A DNA stretch of 64,000 nucleotides, taken from the NCBI RefSeq assembly GCF_003026815.1, contig NZ_PYOG01000001.1:434001-498000 (forward strand), given 5' to 3'. How positions within the stretch are numbered: the stretch's first letter is position 1; every line of letters begins with the position of its first letter. The DNA is from Photobacterium damselae. GTDB lineage: Bacteria; Pseudomonadota; Gammaproteobacteria; Enterobacterales; Vibrionaceae. Shown in pieces: positions 56,461 through 64,000 of this stretch. The notes beneath the pieces were generated by a model that saw only the letters and a list, made by a program, of their open reading frames with translations, made no database searches and was not told the origin of the DNA. The position numbers and the translations under genes are program-made.

Positions 56461-56620
56461 GGCTCAAGTCCTTGGAGCAATTTAGACCATCATTGGTCCC
56501 ACTTAATCTCGGTTCCTTGGAGGCGATATTCTCGGGCTCATCCTGAGCGTTTAGTGTATTTACTTCGTTTTCTTTGAAGATGCTGAAATCATAACCATAT
56601 AGTAATTTAATTACAAGCAT
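56453..56620 (-). CDS. Candidate 55-aa small protein
   Basis: The frame is open from a GTG at 56656, with an ATG at 56620 (MLVIKLLYGYDFSIFKENEV). The C-terminal half is hydrophilic (NAQDEPENIASKEPRLSG). No strong Shine-Dalgarno is seen for either start. It is the first frame of the minus-strand unit. It may be a real small protein or simply open by chance. Confidence 0.3.
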   Translation of the reverse strand: MLVIKLLYGYDFSIFKENEVNTLNAQDEPENIASKEPRLSGTNDGLNCSKDLSHA

Positions 56621-56667
56621 TTTCTTTAAGTTCGTCACACTTTTTACAAAAAACACTTTATTCTGAC

Positions 56668-56696
56668 ATTATACGGTAATTTTATTACACCAATAA
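56668..56696 (-). promoter_or_regulatory. Sigma-70 promoter of the small minus-strand unit
   Basis: TTATTG, a 17-base spacer and a perfect TATAAT on the minus strand predict a start near 56661. With the terminator at 56188-56210 this gives a transcript of about 470 nt. Confidence 0.6.
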
Positions 56697-56993
56697 CGAG
56701 CAGCTTTTATTCAACCAACCAATTATTCAAAGTCATTTCTTCTTTTTGCTCAATGCGCCAGTTAAAAAACAGTCAAGTTTCTACAAAATCGTATAGCGTT
56801 ATGACAATCAGAGTGATGGAGAGCTCACATTCCCTTTCAAGCAAAGAATTTTTCACTATCACGGCCAAAGACACAGTGGTATGCTGACTCCATTCGTGAT
56901 AGTTAATATCACTATCATTTCGGTTATCTAAAGCAGCATTAGACTGTTCTTTAGGTAAAACCTCAGTCCAAGATTCTATAAAGGGAGACTGCT

Positions 56994-58454
56994 GTGTCTG
57001 AAATCAGTCAACTTTCACCAAAAGCGTTATGGCAATTTTTCGATAAAATTTGTTCTATTCCTCACCCATCAAAGTATGAAGAGCAACTAGCACAATACAT
57101 TGTTAGCTTTGCTCAACAAGAAGGCCTTGATGTTCGTCGCGATAATGTTGGTAACGTAATCATTAAAAAGCCAGCAACGCCAGGAATGGAAGATCGTAAA
57201 GGTGTGGTTCTACAAGCACACATCGATATGGTGCCTCAGAAAAATGAAGACACAGCTCACGACTTCTTAGTTGATCCTATCCAACCATATGTAGATGGCG
57301 AATGGGTTACTGCTAAAGGTACTACTTTAGGTGCTGATAACGGTATTGGTATGGCAACATGTCTTGCTGTTCTGGCTGCAAAAGATATTGAGCATGGTCC
57401 TCTAGAAGTTCTGCTAACTATCGATGAAGAAGCAGGAATGACAGGCGCTTTCGGTCTTGAAGCGGGTTGGTTAGAAGGTGATATTCTTCTTAATACTGAC
57501 TCCGAGCAAGAAGGTGAAGTTTACATGGGCTGTGCTGGCGGTGTAGACGGTGCGATCACTGTCGAAATTGCTCGTGAAGCTACCCCATCAGAGCTTGTTG
57601 GTGCAAAACTTGTTATCAAAGGCTTGAAAGGTGGTCACTCAGGTTGTGATATCCATACTGGTCGCGGTAATGCAAACAAATTGCTTGGTCGCTTCTTATT
57701 TGGTCACGCTCAAGAATTAGGTTTGCGTTTAGAAAGCATCACTGGCGGTAGCCTTCGTAACGCTATTCCTCGTGAAGCAAATGCCGTTGTGGCACTACCA
57801 GCTGCTAATTTAGATAAACTAAATGAACTGTTTAGTCATTATCAAGATCTGCTAAATGCTGAGTTAGGCCATGTTGAAACTGACATTAACCTATTTATTG
57901 AAACTCAAGAGCAACCAGCCCAAATCATGGCTCTTGCAGATCAAAACCGCTTAGTTGCTGTGCTAAATGCATGCCCTAACGGCGTGATCCGTATGAGTGA
58001 TGACATTCAAGGTGTTGTTGAAACCTCTCTAAACGTAGGTGTTATCACAACGGAAGAGAACAAAGTTACTATTCTTTGTTTGATTCGTTCGCTTATTGAC
58101 TCAGGTCGTAGCAACGTTGAAGGCATGCTTAAAGCTGTTGCCGAACTGGCTGGTGCAGGCTGTGAGTTTGCAGGAGCTTACCCAGGTTGGAAGCCAGATG
58201 CAGACTCTGAAATCATGCATCTATTCCGCGATACTTATAACAATATGTATGGCCGTACACCAAATATCATGGTGATTCATGCAGGCCTTGAATGTGGTCT
58301 ATTTAAGAAGCCATACCCAACTATGGATATGCTATCTTTCGGTCCAACAATTAAGTTCCCACACTCACCAGATGAAAAAGTTAATATCGAGACTGTTGCC
58401 CTATTCTGGGATCAAATGGTTGCGATCTTGAAAAACATCCCAGTTAAACACTGA
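56994..58454 (+). CDS. pepD: Aminoacyl-histidine dipeptidase PepD
   Basis: PepD is a zinc dipeptidase with broad specificity (Xaa-His and others). The 486-aa M20 protein has the metal ligands in LQAHIDMVPQKN, TLGADNGIGMATCL and LTIDEEAGMTGAFG, and the C-terminal HAGLECGLF with its metal-binding His-Glu pair. The start codon is GTG, with AGGGAG 7 bases upstream. It is divergent from the purine permease and convergent with dinB. Confidence 0.96.
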   Translation: MSEISQLSPKALWQFFDKICSIPHPSKYEEQLAQYIVSFAQQEGLDVRRDNVGNVIIKKPATPGMEDRKGVVLQAHIDMVPQKNEDTAHDFLVDPIQPYVDGEWVTAKGTTLGADNGIGMATCLAVLAAKDIEHGPLEVLLTIDEEAGMTGAFGLEAGWLEGDILLNTDSEQEGEVYMGCAGGVDGAITVEIAREATPSELVGAKLVIKGLKGGHSGCDIHTGRGNANKLLGRFLFGHAQELGLRLESITGGSLRNAIPREANAVVALPAANLDKLNELFSHYQDLLNAELGHVETDINLFIETQEQPAQIMALADQNRLVAVLNACPNGVIRMSDDIQGVVETSLNVGVITTEENKVTILCLIRSLIDSGRSNVEGMLKAVAELAGAGCEFAGAYPGWKPDADSEIMHLFRDTYNNMYGRTPNIMVIHAGLECGLFKKPYPTMDMLSFGPTIKFPHSPDEKVNIETVALFWDQMVAILKNIPVKH

Positions 58455-58469
58455 GTTTCTGGTTAAAGA

Positions 58470-58499
58470 AAAACGAGCATCGTAAAGGTGCTCGTTTTT
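58470..58499. terminator. Bidirectional terminator between pepD and dinB
   Basis: AAAACGAGCA and the TGCTCGTTTT arm pair perfectly across a loop of about 9 bases, with A and T runs on both sides, between the convergent genes. Confidence 0.85.
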
Positions 58500-58521
58500 T
58501 TATATTTAAAGTAACAATAAA

Positions 58522-59601
58522 CTAAAAATCCCAAGCAAGTTGCTGCGCCTTTAGCCCTTGTTCAAGTCCAACACTCAAACCAATTAAACGAATTTCTCGC
58601 CCCTGTTGACGCGTCATCGCCTCTTGCAACAATCCAGCAAATTGCTCTTTTGTTAATTTAGGGAATGAATGCTCAACCGTAGTCTGTTGGAAATCAGCAA
58701 ACTTTACCTTAACACCTTGTTTGGCAATATTAAGCTCAGGTCGTACCCGTTGTAATCGCTGCTCTAATTCAGGATAGAGCTTTTCTACAACTTGCCAACA
58801 CTCATCATAGGTTGAGATATTATGAGCAAAAGTACGTTCAACACCTACCGACTTTGCTTTACGCTCAACGACCACTTCTCTTGGATCAATACCATGAGCA
58901 CGATTCCATAGTGATTGACCAAACTTACCAAATTGCTGCATTAACAGTGTACGATCGTAATTTTGAACATCTTTGCCAAGATACAAACCTTTATCATGCA
59001 GTTTTTGTAACGTTACCTTCCCCACTCCTGGGATCTTTTCTAACTTAAGCTCTGTCACAAAAGGCAGTATTTGCTCAGGAGTTACCACATATTGCCCATT
59101 GGGCTTATTCATATCAGAAGCAATTTTAGCAACAAACTTGATCGGGGCAATACCGGCTGATGCGGTAAGTTGTAACTCACGCTCAATCGTTTGACGGATA
59201 TCTTGCGCAATCAAAGTTGCAGAGCCACGAAACATCTCACACTCTGTGACATCTAAATAGGCTTCATCAAGTGATAAGGGCTCAATTTTATCGGTATAGC
59301 GGCGAAAGATTTCGCGGATCTGCTGCGAGACTTGCTTATAGACCTCCATTCGACCTCTAACCAAAGTCAGATGAGGACACAGTTTTAATGCTTTTCCGGT
59401 TGGCATAGCAGAGTGGATACCGTATTGCCGGGCAATGTAATTACACGTACTGACAACGCCACGCTCTGAGCGTCCACCAATCGCCAACGGTACTTGTTGC
59501 AATTCAGGGTCATCTCTCATTTCTACAGCTGCATAAAAGCAATCCATATCAACATGGATGATTTTACGAACGGGTTCTGTTTGAGGAGAAATTAGAGACA
59601 T
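58522..59601 (-). CDS. dinB: DNA polymerase IV DinB
   Basis: DinB is a Y-family translesion polymerase. The start is set at the ATG at 59601 (MSLISPQTEPVRKIIHVDMD); a GTG three codons earlier is possible. Motifs are IIHVDMDCFYAAVEMRDDP and PLSLDEAYLDVTECE (catalytic acidic residues), then the helix-hairpin-helix IPGVGKVTLQKLHDKG. The little-finger domain is complete (total 359 aa). Upstream is a heptamer repeat array in place of a clear LexA box. Confidence 0.94.
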   Translation of the reverse strand: MSLISPQTEPVRKIIHVDMDCFYAAVEMRDDPELQQVPLAIGGRSERGVVSTCNYIARQYGIHSAMPTGKALKLCPHLTLVRGRMEVYKQVSQQIREIFRRYTDKIEPLSLDEAYLDVTECEMFRGSATLIAQDIRQTIERELQLTASAGIAPIKFVAKIASDMNKPNGQYVVTPEQILPFVTELKLEKIPGVGKVTLQKLHDKGLYLGKDVQNYDRTLLMQQFGKFGQSLWNRAHGIDPREVVVERKAKSVGVERTFAHNISTYDECWQVVEKLYPELEQRLQRVRPELNIAKQGVKVKFADFQQTTVEHSFPKLTKEQFAGLLQEAMTRQQGREIRLIGLSVGLEQGLKAQQLAWDF

Positions 59602-59653
59602 AGAAAGCACTGTTTATTCATACAGCACTATTATAGCGGGAAATGGGGAAAAA

Positions 59654-59702
59654 GGTCTAGGGTCTAGGGTCTAGGGTCTAGGGTCTAGGGTCTAGGGTCT
59701 AG
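59654..59702. repeat. Heptamer tandem repeat, 7 perfect copies of GGTCTAG
   Basis: Seven uninterrupted copies of a 7-bp unit lie 53 bases upstream of dinB, between it and nqrM. On the opposite strand the unit reads CTAGACC. There are no spacers, so it is not a CRISPR array. It lies in the likely promoter zone of dinB. Confidence 0.95.
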
Positions 59703-59798
59703 GAATGTGTTGACTAAGCCTAACGATATATCAAGCTTTTCACTCCTAAACCCTATCCTAAATTTTTCTAAGCTCTAGCTTCTAGAAACTTAAATCAT

Positions 59799-60020
59799 TT
59801 AAATAATCTGATTCTTCTTCCACTCAGCCTGACGTGCTGCACGAGCTTCACGTTTTTTGCGTGCATCACACGGTTCAGGACAATCACACTCTTTATCGAT
59901 GCCCACTGAACCTAAGCCACCACAGCTACCGCTTACGGTTTTACGCTGGAAGATGTACCCTACGGCCATTGCAACAATAACCAATAGGAAAACAGCAAAT
60001 GTTGTAAGATATACAGCCAT
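59799..60020 (-). CDS. nqrM: Na+-NQR maturation protein NqrM
   Basis: NqrM helps insert the iron centre between NqrD and NqrE. The 73-aa product has one membrane helix (YLTTFAVFLLVIVAMAVGYI) and the conserved cysteine cluster CGGLGSVGIDKECDCPEPC (DUF539). It lies 15 bases after apbE, in the standard nqrABCDEF-apbE-nqrM order. Confidence 0.95.
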   Translation of the reverse strand: MAVYLTTFAVFLLVIVAMAVGYIFQRKTVSGSCGGLGSVGIDKECDCPEPCDARKKREARAARQAEWKKNQII

Positions 60021-60035
60021 GACTACCTCTATCTA

Positions 60036-61061
60036 CTAATTTTTCTTAACGACGTACTGTGCAAACGTATCAGAAGCGTATTCTTTAAAGCCATCTTTAG
60101 TTTTCACAATAAGCATTACAGGAAGTTGTTCTTTGTTTGCTAACGCAATTGATTCGTGCTCACCCATAACAGAGAATGTCGTAGCATAAGCGTCTGCCGT
60201 CATGCTGTTTGGGCTGATCACAGTAACAGAAACCACATGGTTCGCAATAGGTTTACCGGTACGAGGGTTGATTAAATGAGAATAACGAACCCCATCTTGT
60301 TCAAAGTAATTACGGTAGTCACCTGACGTTGCAATGCCGTTATCACCAACTTGGATAATATCTTGAACCGCACGTTCATTACTAATCGGTTTTTCAATCG
60401 CAATACGCCAAGGGACATTATTTACGTTTGCCCCTTTAACTCGGATCTCACCACCGACATCAACCATATAGTCTTTAATATTTAAACTTGCTAGATATTC
60501 CGCGATAACATCAACACCATATCCTTTCGCAATCGATGAAAGATCCACATAAAGGCCAGGGATATCTTTAATCAGCTTATTATCGTCAGTAACCGATAGG
60601 TGATGGTAACCCACTTCAGCTTGACGAGAAGCTAACTCTTGTTCAGTTGGCATTTTCTCTGGACGCGCTTCAGGACCAAAACTCCACAAATTAACCAAAG
60701 GTCCAACCGTGACATCATAAGCACCATTAGACAACTGAGAAATACGCAGAGCTTCACGAATGACTTTTGCTGTTGCCGCTGAAACTGGGAATGGCTCACT
60801 GCTTTGATGCTGATTAAATCGACTCAGTTCAGAACTAGGACGATATGTCGACATCTGATCATTGACTAACTCAAGTTTACGATCAATTTCAGCCTTAATG
60901 GTTGCTGGTGTTGGTAAATCGGGTTGAGAAATATACTTAATCGAGTAATAAGTTCCCATTGTCGTGCCATCTAAATGCACTTGCTCGCGCTGGTCCCCAC
61001 ACGCTGTTAAAAATAGACTGACAGCCAAAATAGCGGTCAATCGAACCCAGAGTTGTTTCAT
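60036..61061 (-). CDS. apbE: FAD:protein FMN transferase ApbE
   Basis: ApbE attaches FMN covalently to Thr in NqrB and NqrC. The 341-aa lipoprotein has a signal peptide with lipobox LTAC (Cys21), the opening TTMGTYYSIKYISQPD, the FAD-binding VDLSSIAKGYGVDVIAEYL and the metal-site region MTADAYATTFSVMG. It lies between nqrF and nqrM; a terminator separates it from nqrF. Confidence 0.96.
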   Translation of the reverse strand: MKQLWVRLTAILAVSLFLTACGDQREQVHLDGTTMGTYYSIKYISQPDLPTPATIKAEIDRKLELVNDQMSTYRPSSELSRFNQHQSSEPFPVSAATAKVIREALRISQLSNGAYDVTVGPLVNLWSFGPEARPEKMPTEQELASRQAEVGYHHLSVTDDNKLIKDIPGLYVDLSSIAKGYGVDVIAEYLASLNIKDYMVDVGGEIRVKGANVNNVPWRIAIEKPISNERAVQDIIQVGDNGIATSGDYRNYFEQDGVRYSHLINPRTGKPIANHVVSVTVISPNSMTADAYATTFSVMGEHESIALANKEQLPVMLIVKTKDGFKEYASDTFAQYVVKKN

Positions 61062-61240
61062 TATGACTCCTAACTTCTAAATCATTTTTAATTATGATTA
61101 GTAAGTGCCTGCTTACACTATATACATAGATATATAAATAGATATTTGATAATAACCATAATGAAAGATGATTTAGTTGCTCATCATTTCACATAAAGAC
61201 TTACTGTTTTAAAGGGCTTTATAACGCCATGACGAAAAAA

Positions 61241-61264
61241 GGCTGACCACTCTCATGGTCAGCC
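61241..61264 (-). terminator. Terminator after nqrF
   Basis: GGCTGACCA and TGGTCAGCC pair perfectly across a 6-base loop, followed by TTTTTT on the minus strand, 26 bases beyond the nqrF stop. The 228-base gap to apbE holds only this and A/T-rich sequence, so apbE-nqrM may have its own promoter. Confidence 0.9.
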
Positions 61265-61289
61265 ATTTCATTAGTGCGTTATAGGCTTA

Positions 61290-62513
61290 TTAGCCACCGA
61301 AATCATCAAGAAGAATGTTTTCGTCTTCAACACCAAGATCTTTTAGCATGCCGATAACAGCAGCGTTCATCATTGGTGGACCACACATGTAGTATTCACA
61401 GTCTTCTGGAGCTTCGTGATCACGTAAGTAGTTCTCATAAAGAACGTTGTGAATAAAGCCAGTGTAACCATCCCAGTTATCTTCTGGTAATGGATCAGAC
61501 AGTGCACAATGCCATACAAAGTTATCATTCTCAGCTGCTAGCTGATCGAAATCTTCTACGTAGAACATTTCACGCTTAGAACGTGCACCGTACCAGTAAG
61601 ACATCTTACGCTTAGTGTGTAGACGCTTAAGCTGGTCAAAGATATGTGAACGCATTGGCGCCATACCAGCACCACCACCAATAAATACCATTTCGTTGTC
61701 AGTTTCTTTCGCGAAGAACTCACCGAATGGACCTGAAATCACACACTTATCACCTTCTTTAAGCGACCAAATGAATGATGACATTTGACCCGGTGGTACG
61801 TCTGGATTGTTAGGTGGCGGAGTTGCGATACGTACGTTAAGCAAGATAATACCGTGCTCTTCTGGGTAGTTCGCCATTGAGTATGCACGAATGATAGGCT
61901 CATTCACGATTGACTCGTAGCGGAACAAGTTAAACTTATCCCAGTCTTCACGGTACTCTTCAGGTACATCGAACTCAGAGTACTTAACATGGTGAGCAGG
62001 TGCTTCGATCTGAATGTAACCACCAGCACGGAATGGTACTGATTCGCCATCTGGAATCTGAAGCTTAAGCTCTTTGATGAAGGTTGCTTGGTTATCGTTA
62101 GAAATAACCGTACATTCCCACTTCTTAACACCGAAGATCTCTTCTGGAAGTTCGATGTCCATATCTGATTTCACGTTTACCTGACAAGCTAGACGCTCAC
62201 CTTCACGTGCTTCACCTTTTGTGATGTGGTCAAGCTCAGTAGGTAGAATATCACCACCACCTGCTTTTACTTTCACGCGGCACTGACCACATGAACCACC
62301 ACCACCACAAGCTGATGATACGAAGATACCGTTTGCCGCTAGTGCGCCAAGCAGTTTGCCACCCGCAGCGGTTTTAATCGCTTTTTCTGGGTCGCCATTT
62401 ACAGAGATAGTAATGTCACCTGATGGTACTAGCTTAGATTTAGCGAATAGAATCACTAAAACTAGAGCCAGGATAATCAAGGTAAACATAACTACGCCAA
62501 TAATAATATCCAT
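61290..62513 (-). CDS. nqrF: Na+-NQR subunit F (NADH dehydrogenase)
   Basis: NqrF oxidises NADH and feeds electrons into the sodium pump. The 407-aa product has an N-terminal membrane helix ([20 protein letters not shown]), a [2Fe-2S] ferredoxin domain ([19 protein letters not shown] plus Cys in LACQVNV), FAD binding ([11 protein letters not shown]) and NADH binding ([14 protein letters not shown]). It follows nqrE by 23 bases. Confidence 0.98.
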   Translation of the reverse strand: MDIIIGVVMFTLIILALVLVILFAKSKLVPSGDITISVNGDPEKAIKTAAGGKLLGALAANGIFVSSACGGGGSCGQCRVKVKAGGGDILPTELDHITKGEAREGERLACQVNVKSDMDIELPEEIFGVKKWECTVISNDNQATFIKELKLQIPDGESVPFRAGGYIQIEAPAHHVKYSEFDVPEEYREDWDKFNLFRYESIVNEPIIRAYSMANYPEEHGIILLNVRIATPPPNNPDVPPGQMSSFIWSLKEGDKCVISGPFGEFFAKETDNEMVFIGGGAGMAPMRSHIFDQLKRLHTKRKMSYWYGARSKREMFYVEDFDQLAAENDNFVWHCALSDPLPEDNWDGYTGFIHNVLYENYLRDHEAPEDCEYYMCGPPMMNAAVIGMLKDLGVEDENILLDDFGG

Positions 62514-62536
62514 TGACTATTCCTTACTTATCCTGA

Positions 62537-63133
62537 TTACAGCTGTACGCCAGAGAAAGACATAAAGCCTAACGCCATTAGACCTACAGTGATAAAGGTA
62601 ATACCTAGACCACGAAGACCTGGAGGCACGTCTGAGTACTTCATCTTCTCACGGATACCCGCAAGAGCAACGATTGCCAACATCCAACCGATACCAGAAC
62701 CTAAACCGTATACGATAGATTCTGTAAAGTTGTAGTCACGCTGAACCATGAAAGATACACCACCAAAGATCGCACAGTTAACTGTGATTAGCGGAAGGAA
62801 AATACCTAGCGCGTTGTATAGTGGTGGGAAGAAACGGTCAAGAACCATTTCTAGGATCTGAACTAGTGCAGCAATTACACCGATAAAGGTGATGAAGTTC
62901 AGGAAGCTTAGATCAACACCTTGAACTAATGCGCCATCTTTTAGCAAGTAAGTGTAAACAAGGTTGTTCACAGGTACAGCGATAGTCAGTACTACAGTTA
63001 CTGCAATACCAAGACCAAAAGATGTTTTTACTTTCTTAGATACCGCTAGGAATGTACACATACCTAGGAAGAAAGAAAGTGCCATGTTCTCGATGAAGAT
63101 CGAACGAACTAATAGACTAATATAGTGTTCCAT
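62537..63133 (-). CDS. nqrE: Na+-NQR subunit E
   Basis: NqrE is a six-helix membrane subunit that with NqrD holds an intramembrane iron site. The 198-aa product opens [20 protein letters not shown], with the conserved Cys in [14 protein letters not shown] and in [15 protein letters not shown]. It follows nqrD by 7 bases. Confidence 0.97.
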   Translation of the reverse strand: MEHYISLLVRSIFIENMALSFFLGMCTFLAVSKKVKTSFGLGIAVTVVLTIAVPVNNLVYTYLLKDGALVQGVDLSFLNFITFIGVIAALVQILEMVLDRFFPPLYNALGIFLPLITVNCAIFGGVSFMVQRDYNFTESIVYGLGSGIGWMLAIVALAGIREKMKYSDVPPGLRGLGITFITVGLMALGFMSFSGVQL

Positions 63134-63140
63134 GTTCCCC

Positions 63141-63773
63141 TTACTCCTTCGCTTCTACTTGTTCTGGACGGAAAGTACGAATAATCCAGATCATGAAACC
63201 GATTAGGAAGAAAGCAGACGGAGCCAACAGCATCATACCGTTTGGCTGGTACCAACCACCATCAGAAACAAGTGGTAGAACCTGAACACCGAATAGCTTA
63301 CCTGAACCTAGTAGTTCACGGAAGAATGCTACTGTGATAAGTACAAAACCGTAACCAAGACCATTACCGATACCATCGATGAATGATGGTAGTGGTGCAG
63401 ATTTCATTGCGTATGCTTCAGCACGACCCATTACAATACAGTTTGTAATGATCAAGCCTACGAATACAGATAGCTGCTTAGAGATATCGTATAGATATGC
63501 TTTTAGTACCTGGTCAACCACGATTACTAGAGATGCGATGATCGCCATCTGAGCAATGATACGCACACTGTTAGGAATCTGGTTACGAACTAGAGATACG
63601 AATAAGTTAGAAAATGCAGTTACCGCAGTTACTGCTAGCGTCATAACAACCGCTGTTTCTAGTTTCGTCGTTACCGCAAGCGCAGAACAAACACCAAGGA
63701 TCTGTAATGCAATTGGGTTATTGGCGATAAAAGGTCCAAATAGGATCTTTTTCATTTCTTTAGTATCAGCCAT
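63141..63773 (-). CDS. nqrD: Na+-NQR subunit D
   Basis: NqrD is a six-helix membrane subunit homologous to NqrE. The 210-aa product has the conserved Cys in [17 protein letters not shown] and in [16 protein letters not shown], which bind the iron centre. It overlaps the end of nqrC by 8 bases. Confidence 0.97.
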   Translation of the reverse strand: MADTKEMKKILFGPFIANNPIALQILGVCSALAVTTKLETAVVMTLAVTAVTAFSNLFVSLVRNQIPNSVRIIAQMAIIASLVIVVDQVLKAYLYDISKQLSVFVGLIITNCIVMGRAEAYAMKSAPLPSFIDGIGNGLGYGFVLITVAFFRELLGSGKLFGVQVLPLVSDGGWYQPNGMMLLAPSAFFLIGFMIWIIRTFRPEQVEAKE

Positions 63774-64000
63774 TGTTCAATTCCCCGTTACGAACCTTAG
63801 CTAGGAACGGACCAAAGCCTTGAGAGCCTAGCCAGAAGTCGAAGGTATGCTGTACACCATTACTTGTTAGTGTTGCACCAGAAAGACCGTCAACATCGTG
63901 CTCGCTTCCTGGCTGAGCGCCACCTTTAACAATACGAATCGCAGGTTTGAAATTCATATCGTACAGTTTCTTACCAACGAACTGAGAACGCCATTTGAAG
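63766..64000 (-). CDS. nqrC: Na+-NQR subunit C, 3' part only (cut by window edge)
   Basis: NqrC carries covalently bound FMN. Only the C-terminal 77 or so residues are in the window; the frame stays open to position 64000 ([19 protein letters not shown]). The flavinylation motif [13 protein letters not shown] is present; its Thr is the FMN attachment site used by ApbE. The partial state is due to the window boundary. Confidence 0.95.
   Translation of the reverse strand, partial: FKWRSQFVGKKLYDMNFKPAIRIVKGGAQPGSEHDVDGLSGATLTSNGVQHTFDFWLGSQGFGPFLAKVRNGELNNG

Larger units (their letters stand above)
55979..56993. other. Long intergenic region with a small minus-strand transcription unit
   Basis: This 1-kb gap separates the purine permease and pepD, which are divergent. 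It holds a minus-strand promoter (56668-56696), chained small ORFs, three copies of a CTCCAAGGA-type module (one at the permease start) and a strong terminator (56188-56210). Left of the terminator is A/T-rich sequence without a gene. On the right, before pepD, is an inverted repeat TGATAGT / ACTATCA at 56897-56917. Confidence 0.6.

Noticed and set aside
56188-56661. CsrB-type regulatory RNA
   Set aside because: Only about six GGA motifs occur on the minus strand, far fewer than CsrB RNAs carry.

Overview
The window looks like chromosome I of a Vibrionaceae bacterium, most likely Aliivibrio (Vibrio) fischeri or a close relative. The evidence is the sheathed-flagellum gene set with flgOPT, the Na+-translocating NQR operon with apbE and nqrM, the chitoporin-ligA-zipA-cysZ-cysK-ptsHI-crr order known from Vibrio cholerae, and the low GC content. 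The assignment comes from recognising proteins and gene order; no database was searched.

Layout. (1) 0.2-17.8 kb: flagellar cluster. On the minus strand it reads flgBCDE, flgFGHIJ and flgKL, each unit preceded by a readable sigma-54 (-24/-12) site; cheV-cheR are also on minus. On plus are flgA and flgMN, with a sigma-28 (FliA) site in front of flgM. flgOP (minus) and flgT (plus) diverge and carry sigma-54-like sites. (2) 17.9-21.9 kb: tRNA-Arg(CCU) followed by a 3.9-kb AT-rich island holding a three-gene ABC-three-component (ABC-3C) conflict system. The island is bounded by an exact 29-bp repeat of the tRNA 3' end and has no integrase. (3) 22-27 kb: a surface-repeat protein, tRNA-Ala(GGC), gltX, a small secreted protein and a ChiP-like chitoporin. 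(4) 27-35.7 kb: ligA, zipA, cysZ, cysK, ptsH-ptsI-crr. (5) 35.8-39.5 kb: DyP peroxidase with two companions (one YfeZ-like) and small envelope genes. (6) 39.5-46.8 kb: periplasmic nitrate reductase napFDABC plus the nitrate two-component system narQP, sharing a control region with NarP and FNR sites. (7) 46.8-59.6 kb: housekeeping genes in enterobacterial-like order (yffB-dapE; proA, proB, crl, frsA, gpt, a purine permease, pepD, dinB). (8) 59.8-64 kb: nqrM, apbE, nqrF, nqrE, nqrD and the 3' part of nqrC, cut by the window edge.

The strongest candidate for an unusual system is the ABC-3C island. It encodes a Rad50-like DUF3732 ATPase with a CxxC hook, a middle component, and a third protein whose N-terminus resembles the PD-(D/E)xK nucleases of Cap4/DUF4297 type. 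Other notable points are three unrelated perfect tandem repeats (hexamer in zipA, 13-copy octamer before cysK, heptamer before dinB), a ~470-nt minus-strand transcription unit with chained small ORFs between pepD and the purine permease, face-to-face sigma-54 sites at flgK and flgO/flgT, and a CRP site lying on the predicted start of transcription of a small secreted protein.
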